Assembly (NCBI GenBank): GCA_020746835.1
Contig: JAGPNK010000002.1
Coordinates: 620,001 to 684,000, forward strand
Reading direction: 5' to 3'
Length of the DNA stretch: 64,000 nt
From: Stachybotrys elegans
Taxonomy: Eukaryota > Ascomycota > Sordariomycetes > Hypocreales > Stachybotryaceae
Position numbers and translations under genes: made by a program. The notes below the pieces were generated by a model. The model saw only the letters and a list, made by a program, of their open reading frames with translations. It had not been told where the DNA came from and did no database searches. Of this stretch, positions 34,695 through 46,380 are shown piece after piece. How positions within the stretch are numbered: the first letter of the stretch is position 1; each line of letters starts with the position of its first letter.

Positions 34695-35491
34695 ATGCCC
34701 AGCCATCTCATCATCGTCTGCTGCCACGGCATCTGGGTCGGCGGACCAGCCGCTGGCCACGACGAGGCCGAGTGGCTCATTGCCGAATTTCAGCGTGGCG
34801 AGACCGAGACGTTTATCGAGCACATCCGCGCCGGCGTGGCTGCCCTCCACGAGGACATGGACGATGCCGTCCTCGCCTTCTCTGGGTCTCCCAAGCCTCC
34901 CCTCATCCCTGCGCTTTAGCACAGCTGCTAACGATTCCGGTGTACAGCGGCCCAACACGGCGCGAGACGCGGCTCTCCGAGGCGCAGAGCTACGCCAACG
35001 TGGCCGCGCTCCTCGACCCGCCGCCCCCGGCATCCAAGATGCTCATCGAGGACCGCGCGCTGGACTCGTACCACAACGTGCTCTACAGCCTCACGCTCTT
35101 CCGCTCGACCTTTGGGCGGTGGCCGGCGCGCCTGACGCTCGTGAGCCACGGCTTCAAGCGCGCGCGGCTCGTCGAGGGTCACTGCGCGGCCATCGGGTTT
35201 CCGCTGGACAAGGTGCGCTTCGTGGGCGTCGATCCGCCGGGCATGGTGGCCGGGGACAAGCCCGAGGCCATGAAGGGTGTTGGGGCTGCCGTGGATGACT
35301 GGAGAAGGGATCCCCATGGGAGGGGTGAGAGGTTGAGGGGGAAGAGGCACGCGAGGAATCCCTGGGGAGTGTGGCAGGGTGTTTGGAGGGAGGAGGTAGA
35401 TGTGAAAGAGAAGGATAAGGCTGGGCTGGTGACGGCTGGCGAAGGGGAGGAAGAGACGTTGGTGGATGATGCTATCAGACCATGGGTGTGA
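34695..35491 (+). CDS. DUF218 (YdcF-like) domain protein
   Basis: Two exons, 34695-34885 and 34948-35491, give 244 residues. The donor is a weak GG/GTCTCC and the acceptor is TACAG. The join is supported by the product, since it restores FSGGPTRRETRLSEAQSYA, the family hallmark. The N terminus HLIIVCCHGIWVGGP and EAEWLIAEFQRGETETFIEH are also typical of the eukaryotic branch. LTLVSHGFKRAR and VRFVGVDPPG complete the fold. Bacterial relatives act on cell-envelope or nucleotide-like substrates, but the fungal function is not established. The open frame continues upstream of 34695 in frame, but that part is chance coding with no family match. Its 3' end converges on the alpha/beta hydrolase with 76 bp between stop codons. 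Confidence 0.87.
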
Positions 35492-35567
35492 GTGGTATCT
35501 CAACCTTGTATACTCATCAAGCATATTCTATCCATCTACGGATATCTATAGATCATCTACAAGACAT

Positions 35568-36628
35568 CTACATCCTCGCCCTTTCAGTCCTCTCCCTCGG
35601 CCCCTCCCCAACAACCTTCACCAACCACGCTACCGCATCCACCACCATATCCTTGCTGAACCGATGTCCCACGCCCTCATACACACGATCCTCCACCACG
35701 ACGCCCCCATCCGCAAACCAGCCCTCCGCCGCATCCCGCAGCAGGGCCAGCATCGCCGCCGACTTGCCGTAGGGCACCAGCGGGTCCTCGCCGCCCGAGC
35801 ACGCCAGCAGCTTCTTGCCCCGGACGCGCGCCTCCAGCACCCCGCGGAGCCGCGCCTGCTCCTCCTTCCCCAGCGGCAGCGCGGGGGGCTCGGATGTGCC
35901 AAAGAGGAGCGCCTTGGGGTCGTGCCGCTCGCACGTGGCTACCAGGTCTGGTGGGAAGAAGCGGCTGCCGAGGAAGTCGCCTTCGCAGTCTAGAGGACAC
36001 TCCTTGAACCGGCCAGCCATCAGACCTACACACCCCCATCTTGATCAGCTTTGATATATCCCTCACATTCTTGTAAAGGGAGCAGGGACTTACCAATCTG
36101 ATCCGGACATCCCACAACCACAACGGCCGCATCGATCCTCTCCTCGCCAAACCATGACTGCCACGCCGCATGCCCGCCCAGACTCCATCCCAGACACACA
36201 TGCGCATCCACCTCGCGGCCCAGGTACCCGGCAACAAGGTCCATCAGTGCGCTCATATCCATCCTCCCGCCCTTGACCATGCCCAGCAGGTCGAGGGCGT
36301 GCTGCTCGTTGCCCTGGTCCCACGACTTGTTGGCCGTGGCGTCCACCTCGCGCGTCCCGTGGTTGGGCATGTCGAACGCCAGCGCCACGAGGCCACGGCT
36401 TGGAGCGGGAGACTGCGTCTTCCATGCGTGTATCGTGCGACTGGCAATGTCATACATGCGTCCCCGGGTGCGCGTGCGCGGATGAAGGAGCCACAGACAG
36501 GTGACGGGTGCGGCTGGAGGAAGCTCGTCAATGCCGTATACATCGACTAGCAAGCCAGCCATAGGGAGAGTCTTGAGGGAGACCTCGGGAGGCGGCGGCA
36601 GGCCCTTTGTTGCGTATCCGTCCGACAT
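35568..36628 (-). CDS. Alpha/beta hydrolase family protein (esterase-like)
   Basis: Two exons, 36628-36094 and 36025-35568, give 330 residues. The intron has a GTAAGT donor and a TGTAG acceptor. A complete catalytic triad can be placed. The nucleophile is Ser149 in the elbow GWSLGG, the acid is Asp259 in SGGEDPLVPY, and the His is 299 in GVGHRFS. The stretch VALAFDMPNHGTRE has the expected position of a strand and loop before the lid. There is no signal peptide, so it is probably cytosolic. The substrate cannot be told from sequence. The start at 36628 is the first ATG in frame, as the frame upstream offers only GTG. Confidence 0.86.
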
Positions 36629-37164
36629 GTTGCTTTGCTCTTTTCGCCACACTATTCGGATGAAGATGAGACGTGTCGATGGCACGGTTTATAGGCTCAG
36701 CTATGGTTATGTAGGCAAGTGGGGGGTTCAGGGTAAGTGTCTTGGAGAGGTGGATTGCATATCATTCTGACGCTCCTATTCATGGAACGACTCAACATTG
36801 GTGCATGAGGTGTTGATGGATGAGTATGTGGTATTCTTCTATGGACTGGCCCAACAATGCTCGGCTATCCTTCCTGGGGACAGGCTGATGCCTCAACACA
36901 TCTCACGCAGGGAGATTGATTCGACCAAAATGCAACCAAAATCGCCGTGCTCCTTGAATCAAAGCAGCTTACCCTACCTTACTCCCGTAACGCCTCCCAA
37001 GTTTGTCGACTCTCGTGCATCCCGCAAGTCCCATGCTATTCTCGAGTCCCACCAGCCTGTCTCCAAACCTTTCCTATAAGGGGTATTGCTGCCGCCACCT
37101 TGCTACTTACCTTCTCGCCCTGTTGAGTCCGTTGATACGTCTCTGCTCCGTGGTTGAGTGCTTC
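36629..37164. other. Spacer between alpha/beta hydrolase and ice2
   Basis: About 540 bp, containing the promoter of the minus-strand hydrolase and the 3' end region of minus-strand ice2. Nothing else is recognisable. Confidence 0.5.
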
Positions 37165-38523
37165 TTAGTCAACCTTCCAGTGGTCCTGGTCGTCCTTGCC
37201 GAGGTAAAGCTCGACTCCATACAGGAACAGCGTCAGACCAATGTTGGTCCATCTCCAGGTGCTGCCACCGACGTCGCCGCCTCGCAGCGTCCACCCATCG
37301 GGGCCATCGCTTACGGAAAAGTGCTGCAGCAAAAGACTGGTGTACACTGCCACCAGTATTGACGGCGAGAACCAGCTTAGCACTCCGAGGATTCGTCCCG
37401 TCGTTTCCGACTCCTCAAAATCCGGCTCCTGCATCAAAGCCCGTGCACCGAGATCCCGCACGGATGGGATAATGCGGGTGGCGCAGTAGAATACGAGGAG
37501 ACGGTAGGCCAGCGAGATGATGACCGAGGGTGTAATGGTCTGGAAGGCAGCGTAAAGGAAGGCGAGAGACGAGTGGATGGCATAAGGCAGCGTGCTGACC
37601 ATGTGGAGCAGAGTCGAGTACGAGGCCATAATGATGGGTGGTAGAGGTGGGATGTCAGGCTGCGACGTGGCCTGGTCGTCGGCATTCTCGGAGGGCATGT
37701 AATCGGTAAAAATCTGGTAGACACAGAGGACAGTGTAGGCGAAGAGGAGCGAGGATTCGATAGGGTTGCCGCGCCCGCTGCCAATACCGTATGCGGAGAG
37801 AAAGACGGCCGTCGTCATGGTCACGCCGATGAGGATCGCATCGATGTTGTCAATCGCGGGGAACTGGGCGACCCTCCATAGGAAGTAGACGGCGCTAGAG
37901 ATGATGGAGCCGGACAAGGCAAGGAGGACAATCTGTTTATAAGTCAGCATGCGCGGTAGGCTCAAGAGGGCATCGCCAGAACTCACCACCCAAGTATCGC
38001 TCCTTCCCCTGTTGACGAGCCACCTGGTGATCTGGCCGGCGGCCTGGATAACCAAGAGCGTGCAGAAGCCCTCGAGAAGTTGGAAGACGGGCCCAGAGTA
38101 CTTGAGGACGGCGTTCCAGCTGCCCAGCATGAGGGTTTCAACCAAGCCCTCCTTGCCAAACATCCACTCGCTCCAGCTAGTCGTCTTGGACTCGAAGACG
38201 CCCCCGAGGGTTCTCTCGACCCAGTTGGTGCTGCCCGCGTCGACGGCGAACTGACCAAGGGCCCAGATGAGCAGGGTGGGGATGACAACCCATTGCGACA
38301 GGCGGAGGGCGGCGAGGGCAGACCAGCCGAGGCTCGAGTGCTGCTGGGAAGGCTCGGGAGTGACGACTATCCGGAAGGCGGAATAGAAGAAGTAGTAGAT
38401 GAAGAGCGACAGGCTGTAGGCCAGGCCGCTGTCGAGACCGCCAGCATCAAAGGCGATGGGTATGGAGAGGACGATGGTGAGCAGGAAGATCGTGCTGAAC
38501 AAGCCGTTCAGTGGCCACCACAT
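37165..38523 (-). CDS. ice2: Ice2 family ER membrane protein
   Basis: Ice2 is a multi-pass ER protein needed for cortical ER organisation and for channelling neutral lipids into phospholipid synthesis. Two exons, 38523-37987 and 37932-37165, give 434 residues with about ten hydrophobic segments (for example FSTIFLLTIVLSIPIAF and IVLLALSGSIISSAVYF). The C terminus ends GVELYLGKDDQDHWKVD. The 54-nt intron (37986-37933, GTGAGT...ACAG) has no stop and is a multiple of three, so the region can be read through. I treat it as an intron because both splice sites are strong, a branch-like GCTGAC precedes the acceptor, and the insert interrupts a predicted membrane helix boundary. The ATG at 38523 fits the family N terminus. 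Confidence 0.88.
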   Translation of the reverse strand: MWWPLNGLFSTIFLLTIVLSIPIAFDAGGLDSGLAYSLSLFIYYFFYSAFRIVVTPEPSQQHSSLGWSALAALRLSQWVVIPTLLIWALGQFAVDAGSTNWVERTLGGVFESKTTSWSEWMFGKEGLVETLMLGSWNAVLKYSGPVFQLLEGFCTLLVIQAAGQITRWLVNRGRSDTWVVSSGDALLSLPRMLTYKQIVLLALSGSIISSAVYFLWRVAQFPAIDNIDAILIGVTMTTAVFLSAYGIGSGRGNPIESSLLFAYTVLCVYQIFTDYMPSENADDQATSQPDIPPLPPIIMASYSTLLHMVSTLPYAIHSSLAFLYAAFQTITPSVIISLAYRLLVFYCATRIIPSVRDLGARALMQEPDFEESETTGRILGVLSWFSPSILVAVYTSLLLQHFSVSDGPDGWTLRGGDVGGSTWRWTNIGLTLFLYGVELYLGKDDQDHWKVD

Positions 38524-40149
38524 GGGAGCGGCGGGTGGGCTGACCGCACCGAGGGAGCCAGAGGAGGAGGAGGAGGAGGCGGCGGAGGCGGAAGATGAGG
38601 GTATAGTGCGTATGCGTATGGCCGGTGCGTCGACGAGCGCGAAATGAGATCGAGGTTCGGTGCGGGTACGTTTCTAGGAGCCTTGGGGTCGGAGCAACGT
38701 GAGGCTTGAGGTTTGAGGAGCCAGGCGGCCGAGCTTGTGATTGGAGCCTGGTGGCGGGCAGGACGGTTAGCGGGATACTGCGGTAGGCTGTAGGAAGTAG
38801 GTACCGTTTGTGGTGATGGATCGGGTCGTCTAGGAGGGGTCGGGGGAGGCGGTTCGGGCGTGCGCGGGCAGAGCGTCCGTCATCCGACAGGCCGGGAGGG
38901 TTTTTGTCGAGCGGTGAGGAACGGGTTCTGAGGGTTGGGCTGGGCCGTCTTCGTTGGCCAATTTTCTCAAGTTCCGAAGAGGTGTCCACGTCGGTTCGGC
39001 GATTGGGGCGGACAGGATTTAGCCCACGATGGGGGGGGCCTGTAAAAAGTGCTGTAGGGACAGGCTTATCAAGGGCCCTGTGCCCGGCTTATCTGCACGT
39101 GTGATGATCGTCGGATCCCTGTTCCTTGCTACCTACCTTTAGTACATAGTAGTCATTAGTACCTACCTTTTGTGACTGAAGGTATCGTGGGATTTGATAA
39201 GATGGAGGAGACTACGGTATCCATTACGACGCTCTTGGTATCGCAACGGCGAGGAGCTGAGTGGTCGCATCAGCCCCCGTTCGAAGACGAAATCGCGATG
39301 CTCAATGACAACACTTAGGGCTTGCTCGCTTCTGCAGGGCCAACTCGCAGCGGCTCCATTGGTACCGCAGGGGTCTCCCAACGAAAACAAACTCTCACAT
39401 GCGCATGCTTTCAAACAATGTAACCATGCAATTATCGCTCGCGGAGATGCGTATCCAGAAAGGGCACGAATTCGATCTTGTCACAACCCGAGATGGAAGA
39501 CTCCTCCAGGGACCAGGATACAGCCAGCGTGCGCACCTCATGGCGCGTGTGACGTGACAAGGAGCAAGGAACCATGGCATTTTTGCACGTGTGCCTGGTC
39601 CTGGGCTGATAAGAGAGGTGTTCATATGCAGGAACAGATGCAGGTTGTTCTCAATCCGTCAACCCCGATCCATGAATCTGGATCGTACAGCGTCCATCCA
39701 ATATGTCGTATTTTATCGCTCTCTGACATTGGTTTATAGCAAAACGCCGTTCTAGAGCCACACCCATCGCGTCCACGGCGCGAATGATGCGGCTTGTGGC
39801 CTGTCTTGCCGTCACGCCGTCCTGCTACCTAAATTATGCAGAAGCCCCACGGTCGGCGATACAGCAAAGCTGGCTTGCAAGCCCGTACTTGACAGCCATG
39901 TAGGATTTGAAGGTACAATTGCGCATATTATTCGTCTACCAGTAATGAACCATGAACCTCGTGGAAAGCGCATAATTCTTGTCGTAAATATAATTACAAA
40001 TTCTCATTACGCTATTGTATGGACACCCAGAGAGCAAGCACAAGGTGTCTGAAGTCATTGCCATATATTGCGCCAGGTACAAAAATCCAGAGGCCCTTTG
40101 ACAAATTCCCCTTAGGTAGCTCGTGTTCCAATGCCATATCCTGCATCTC
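38524..40149. other. Upstream region of ice2 and spacer to the AAA+ gene
   Basis: About 1.6 kb. A GGAGGAGGAGG run lies at 38563-38590, near the ice2 start. Two identical ACCTACCTTT units 30 bp apart lie at 39131-39140 and 39161-39170. Open frames of up to 181 codons at 39194-39739 and 38447-38989 show no family feature and are not called. Confidence 0.5.
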
Positions 40150-42435
40150 TCAATTATCTACTAGTCTTCTACGTTTACGAGACCCGGGTTCCATGTTATC
40201 CTCATCATCGTCTCGCGTCTCATCCGTCACGGTGGCCTCAAACTCCCTGTCAAAACCTTTCATGGCATTGACAGACAGTTCTAGATGACTCTTGCCAACT
40301 GGCCTTCCCTCTCCCGCCGCCAGAGTACTCGCTATCTGGATGATATTCTTGATCTGGCGACCATTCATCCCATTGTCGTCAATCGATTCAAGGTAATCTG
40401 TATCTAGAACATCCCGTTCAATATCCACCCCTGGCTGGGTGAGTATCGACTTCCAGATAAGGGCCCGGTTAGTTGGTTTCAGGGCGGGATAGGAAACAGC
40501 CAGGTGAACTCTGGACTTGAATGCGCGATCGAACGATGTGACTCGGTTGGTTGTAAGGAACAATATGCCAGTGAAATATTCGACCATAGTAAGAAATACT
40601 GCAAATGAAGTTAGAGAGAAAAAAAGAGTTCTCAAGTCCGCAACTGAAAACCGTCTTATGGTGCTTGAGGAGCGAGGAAAAGGCCGTATTGGCCCATGAA
40701 AGAAGGTCAACTCACCTGCTACCAGTCTGTTTCTTTCGATATGCGAGCGGTCTCTTTGTTGGAGAAAAATATCCGCTTCGTCAAGCAATGCGATTGCCTT
40801 CCATCTTTCGGCCAACTGCAATAGCTCTTGGAGGGTATTTGCAAGCTCACTGGCGTCAGAGCCTAGCATTCCAGCATCGATCCTCATGAGCGGCGCTTTG
40901 ACCAAGTCTGCGATGCTCTCTGTAGAAGTCGTCAGCCACGGCAATTGGAAATGGCGGGGGAGATGGCGTCGCCATTGACTTACCTGCGGTGAGTGTCTTT
41001 CCAGTCCCGGGGTCGCCGTGGAGAAGAAAGACAAGGCCTTTGCCTTTGCCTCTGATCATGTCATCAAACTCCACCATACCGTCCGCGTGAGATCTGACAA
41101 GAGATACCATGACATGCTTTTGGTCCTCCTGCAGTATTAGCCCGTCAAAGGCGTTTTCGTTGAACTCAACGTCACGAATCATTTCAACACTGAACCAGCC
41201 CCATTTCTTGTCGCGCAGCGAGTATCCAGCAACCTCATTGGCGCAAATCATGTATTCCTCATCGCTCATATATTGCTCTTGGTTGAGGTCTGGGCGGTAC
41301 CCTTTCTGAGAAGAGTCAAAGTAAGGTTGATGGGTTGGCCGCGCCTCCGAAAACGCCTTGCAGTCAATTACAATACGTCCGCTCACCTGTGCCAGCTGAG
41401 TTAGCCACAAAACCATCAAAGGATCATAGCTCAAGGACTCACATGGGTGGCTCGCTCGGGGAAGATGTCGTCCTCGTCCCCATTCATCGTGTGTCGAGTG
41501 TCGCCTAAGAGGTTGGCCGTGCCAGTGTACTCTTTGTAATGTTGTCCGGTTAGTTGAACAAAAATCTTTCCCCGAGCAATAAGCTCCGACCTGATGCTCT
41601 GATGCTCCGGGTGATATTGGAGTGGTAACACGAGCAGATCCTGGAGAGGCTTCACGCCGTCGTACGGTTCAATGTTGAGACAAATAGTCCTGTGGCCAAA
41701 GGTGTCGCCATTGTAGTCAATTATGAATCCTACAGCACTCCATGCGGATTCACGACACCAGGGTTTCGTGCAGGGACACCTGTGGAAACTTTTGAGTTTT
41801 AAAAGACGTCCCCTGGCCTTCACATGGTTGCATTTTCTCTCGGCATATATCATTTGACCAGGAATAAATGCCATCCATAGATTGACGAACTCCAACGCCG
41901 GCTGTATGATTGGATTGACCATGAACTGGTTGAATTGGCGTACCTCCCGATCTAGAGTGCGGAACATGTAATTGAGAAGCAGAGCTACATGGCTGGCAGC
42001 ATCTACCTCCCCACTTCGGGAGCAACGATTGTGATAATCCATTAATTGTTGACGGTAATGGAAAACACAGCGGGGTTCGTTCTCAAGAACGATGGCTTGC
42101 CGATCGAGGTCAAAGTTTGCAAACTCCGGTACGCACTCCTTGAGGGCTTGTTTGATATGTGAAGACTGGATCTCGAGTTTGGTACGGGGTTCTTTAATAT
42201 CTTGCATGTCCCGGATCAAGACGATGGCACTGTTGGCTGACCATTCATCCAGTAGCGGCTTGAGAAGTGACGGCCGGGCAACCCCAGATTTGAGCAAAAC
42301 GATGTCGCCCTTTGCGTTCTTTATACGCTCGTACTGTCGAATCTCACATATTGTACCTCTCTCAGAGTCCTCACCCTCAAAAGTGAAGTCGAGGTCGCTG
42401 ATTGGGGGCAGGTAGGTACCTGGGGATTGCGCCAT
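40150..42435 (-). CDS. AAA+ ATPase of the fungal expanded family with a long N-terminal domain
   Basis: Four exons, 42435-41443, 41386-40984, 40919-40716 and 40598-40150, give 682 residues. All junctions have good donors (GTGAGT, GTAAGT, GTGAGT) and CAG acceptors. The N-terminal 330 residues form the domain often annotated DUF7025 in fungal AAA proteins, and a small beta-rich linker follows. The ATPase core has Walker A GDPGTGKT at 455-462, Walker B ALLDEAD at 509-515, sensor-1-like LFLTTNRV and the SR of FKSRVHLAV. The architecture resembles Bcs1-like and nucleotide-driven remodelling AAA proteins, but no membrane anchor is visible. A basic RKRRR sits near the end and could be a nuclear signal. 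This family is multi-copy and variable among fungi, and its function is unknown. It is divergent from the Clr5-domain gene. Confidence 0.88.
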
Positions 42436-44012
42436 GTTTATGAATGGTTGCTCTCAACAAGCAGCCCCATTGACGGAGACGCGGTGTTGAGTGGGATGGT
42501 AGCAAACGAAGATTGCAGAAATGGGTGGCTGGCTGGGATACTCAATTGTTCAAAGTCCCTACCACAGACGATAGCCGGAGGTATAGCAACGATCCGCCCA
42601 ATGAGTGGTGAAGATGTGTAGCAGCAGTAGTATGTGTTGGTATCGAGGAGGCACAGGGCCCGAAGGGTGTTGACTGAGTATTATACATCGCCACGTAATG
42701 TCAAGGCTTGCCATCAGCTGAAGCCGAAGTGCAGTGCGCGGCCCACGTGGAAAGGCAACCGGGAAGGCCAGAGGAGTGGCGGTCAACACCAAGCAATTCT
42801 CGTCCGTAGGGCACCATTGGGCGTTATCCATCTTGAGTTGTGCCGCGTAATAATCTAATCATACATAGGCTGCGGAAGTCGCAGTACAACACTGGCCCAC
42901 AGTATGCTGCGTGTGTACCCGCTGATGTCCAAGCAGCACTTATTCAATGTAGTAAAATTAACACGACCGTACCAAGACAGATAATTCAGGATGGCGCATG
43001 CATCCATGAGAAGGTAGAAAAAGAATGCAGATTATCATGTGAGCCTGTAGGAAATGGCTGACTCGGGCTTGATTTCAAGCTCGCATGGACGCTTGTGCAC
43101 TTTATCAGTGCCTCCCAATGAGTCGCCAAAAGTGACTAGTCGAATCCTCCCCATGCCTCGATTGCAAGCTACCTTGTCGAAGTTTACATACTTGCTAACC
43201 CCCCGTCCAGAACTCATTTGTGGTCGTTTTCTCTAACTACACGCAGGATGTGGTAGGGGTGGTAGGGCCCGTCCTTGGGTGATTCCGCCAACCATTGACT
43301 GATGGCCCATGATTGAGGCTGAGTTCCATTACTTTTAGTCTCGGCATTCTTTGAGGCAGCCTGTCGCTTTGGTCAGTATTGCCCTCCACGAACCACAAAA
43401 AGTAAGACAAACATGCCTTGCTGGGTTGCACAGCTTGGGTGCTATTAGTCTGTTCTTGGGCATCCTCCATATTGGGCACCGTTAGCTGCCGGCCGGCAAG
43501 TGGGTACAGAAGCTGCTTCGGTAAGGGGGAGGCTGGCTCAACACAGGCAAGCGGAAATAGGTAGGTGGCCAAATCTGTAGGTAAAAAGGTACGGAGAACC
43601 TAGGTATGCTGAGGATACTTGGGAGGACTACTAGCTCATCCCTCTGACCATAGTTTATATAGGTATGTTTGGGCCTGTCTCCTGGGGCTTTGGAGTAAAC
43701 TTTTGAAAACTCTTGCAAACGACTTTTGTAAACCATTGCAAACTCTTGGGCACATGGACGCTAAGAGACGAGCGACAGGATGCAGGGGCCAAGCATGCAT
43801 GCTGCAAGTAGTGAAAATCTTTCGGCTACCTTTGTCTACTTTTGCCAACTTTGTCATGTAGAAGCATCATTGGCCAGATCCTGACAGTGCCCCATTCTTT
43901 GGCTATCAGCTGTATCAACCGCAAGGGTACCGAGAACTTTCACGTAGTCGCAACCTAGACGTTACTTACATCTCGGCCGAAAATCTGTGCCTGGCCGATT
44001 TCGCATTTCAAT
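42436..44012. promoter_or_regulatory. Divergent promoter region AAA+ gene / Clr5-domain gene
   Basis: About 1.6 kb between divergent starts. It looks AT-richer than the spacers around the desaturase and the permease. GTAGGT/GGTAC motifs cluster at 43560-43612 and TTTATATAGGTATG lies at 43651-43664. An imperfect repeat of the type CTTTTG...AAACTCTTGCAAAC occurs at about 43698-43750. No gene is supported. Confidence 0.5.
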
Positions 44013-46380
44013 ATGAGTGGCTCATCAGGGAGGGATTTTGAGAATGCCACACAAATAGACCCAATCTGGTCTCGGCGCGATCCTGAACCCGATAACATTT
44101 TCGCCGCGGAAGCTTGGCCGTTCGAGACTCCTCCACAAGCATCCCCAGCTGCTGGGGATGATATCTACCTTTCGTTGCTCAATTCCACTGCCGAGAATAA
44201 TTTTTCTTTCCCTCCGGACTTCTTATCTACGGACGTCAATGTCTTCGATTTTGACTCGGGAAATGCAGTGGACTCCTTACCCCATGGTGGACATGCCCAA
44301 GCTGAGACCGCTTTGCCGCGAGCGGACCAGTTCGTGGTCCAAGACAGTCCACACCAGCATGGGCTTGTGGAAGCACAGGCATCTGAAGGCCCGAGGTCCC
44401 GCAGGAAACTGGGCCGAGGAAAGCATACCCTCGACTGGAGCGCTCACAAATCTACAATACGGCGGCTCTACCTGGAGGAAGACAACACGTTAGAAGAGAC
44501 ACGGCAGTGGATGAAGAGAGAGCATGGCTTTGACGCATCGTAAGTAACCCCCCTACCATATACCCTAAGTAATACTTCTAACCGTCGGCATTTACAGGAT
44601 CCAGATGTATAAGGAAAGATTCCAGGATTGGGGATTCGTCAAAAAGATATCGCACAAGGTGGCACGCAAGCTCTCCCGCATCGCCGACGAGAGAAAGCCC
44701 AAGGAAACAGAGTTCCGCCTCGGTCGTCGTACGTGGACCGCCAATGAGATCAAGAAAAAGTATAGCAGAGGCAAGGAGCCTGGCGTGACGACGATGCCAG
44801 GGGCTACGCGTAAGACCATCTACTATGGACGAACATTAACTTTTGCCTTACCAAACTAACAGCCTCTAGCCTCGCCAGTTCTACCCCCAGGGCTCATATG
44901 GAGAACTCCAACCCCCACGATACCGCCGGACCTACAAGCTAGCCTTGTAAGACAGTCACCAATCATGGTTAATCGCAGCCCCCAGATCGCGCTGCATCCT
45001 GATCAAATTCTGCCAAACGCCACTTGGTCACCCCAAATGTTGTCATTTCACGGGATAGCCGCCCCCTTCTTTCCCACGTTTCCCCGACATCCTGCAAGAA
45101 CATCTGCGGCTGATGATGGGCAACGACGGCTCTCGTTCAACGAGCAGCCAATGTTACCTCCACTTCGGCCATCGGCTGCGTATCCTTGGAGTCCCGAACG
45201 TTTGCCTCCCTTACCAAGCACTGGACAGGCCTCATTTCTGCTCCGGCCATTATCTTCAACACCTACCTCAAAGGGTAGGAGCATCAGTGAGCTTCAGTCA
45301 ATGCGACATGATGCTTTATCCTCGGGGCCACAGGGCAAAATCGACGAGGCCATTCGGAAGCTTCGAAGCGTTGTCGAAGGGTTTCAACACCTTTTAGCGC
45401 CCACTCATGATTTGACTATACAGTCTGGTTATGAGCTTGCGCAACTGCTTGGAGGGCATGATGGTATGGATGAAGCGAGTTCGATCCTTGAGTGGTTGGG
45501 CCTCAACCTCGTCAAGAAGTACGGAATTCGCCACGAAAAGGCATTGAACCATTACTTCAAAGTTGTTTATCTTCTGCGAACCTGGTCAAGGGACGAGGAT
45601 GCGAATTTACTCACGTATAAGATCTCACAACTCTGGGACGAGAGGGATCCTGACTTGGAGCGGGATCTGAGGATACCGGACACCACCACAGCGGGGGTGG
45701 CTGTGCCTACAGATTTTGACATTTCAGATCCTCAGGCCCTGTTCAAAGAGCCACAAAATGAAGACGACGTCGACCTACAGCTGCAACTCGTCCGTATTTT
45801 GGCGCTTAGAGAAAGTCCATTCATCGACCTAGAGCCGATACTCATCAAGCTTATTGAGTATTGTGACATCCACGACTTGCCGCCACAAGGCTTGGATGCC
45901 CGCTGCTGCCTCGCATCGCACTTCCGGGGACGGCAAATGGAATCGAGGGCGATTCTTGTGCTTGATGCAGTACAGCCTAAGTTTGAGAAGCATATCCAGG
46001 GCATAACTAAATTTCCAAAACCGCTTCTGAAGGCCTGCCAAGAGATGGCCTTTATCTATTGCGACTGCGGTAATTCTACCAAGTGTGAGAATATTCTTGA
46101 GCTGACTGCAGACTGCTTGGAAACGTATGTTAGACTGCACGCATGTCCAGAGCATCGGCGCACTCAATCGATCAACTTTTCTGTCTCGGTTGGGGTTGGT
46201 TGGCAGAAACGACAATCTTGGGATACTGCAGCTCCTTGGTTCGAGCGCGCCCTTGTCAATTCCATAAAGATACTTGGGCATTCTCATAATACGACCCAGA
46301 TGCTTGAAAGAACTCTGGAATCAGGAATTTTTGTGCTGAAAGGCGAAGAACTCCCAGATTTTGATGGTGCAATGCTGTAA
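44013..46380 (+). CDS. Clr5-domain protein with helical-repeat C terminus
   Basis: Three exons, 44013-44539, 44598-44809 and 44870-46380, give 749 residues. The Clr5 domain lies at about 141-195: LDWSAHKSTIRRLYLEEDN, LEETRQWMKREHGFDAS and then IQMYKERFQDWGFVKK. The first intron falls exactly inside the domain and its removal restores the motif. Clr5 in fission yeast acts in heterochromatic silencing; elsewhere the domain is a presumed DNA-binding module of many fungal proteins. A Pro-rich linker (about 265-350) follows. The last 400 residues are alpha-helical with repeated 40-residue spacing (SGYELAQLLGGHDGMDEA, WFERALVNSIKILGHSH) resembling tetratricopeptide repeats. Codon choice appears more AT-rich than in the desaturase or permease genes. 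The target is unknown. Confidence 0.85.

Noticed and set aside
38447..38989. A 180-codon open frame upstream of ice2
   Set aside because: It overlaps the start of ice2 in another frame, and its Arg/Pro/His-rich product has no motif.
39194..39739. A 181-codon open frame between ice2 and the AAA+ gene
   Set aside because: No domain, no consistent codon bias and no splice-supported extension were found. It could be a decayed gene, but nothing shows it.
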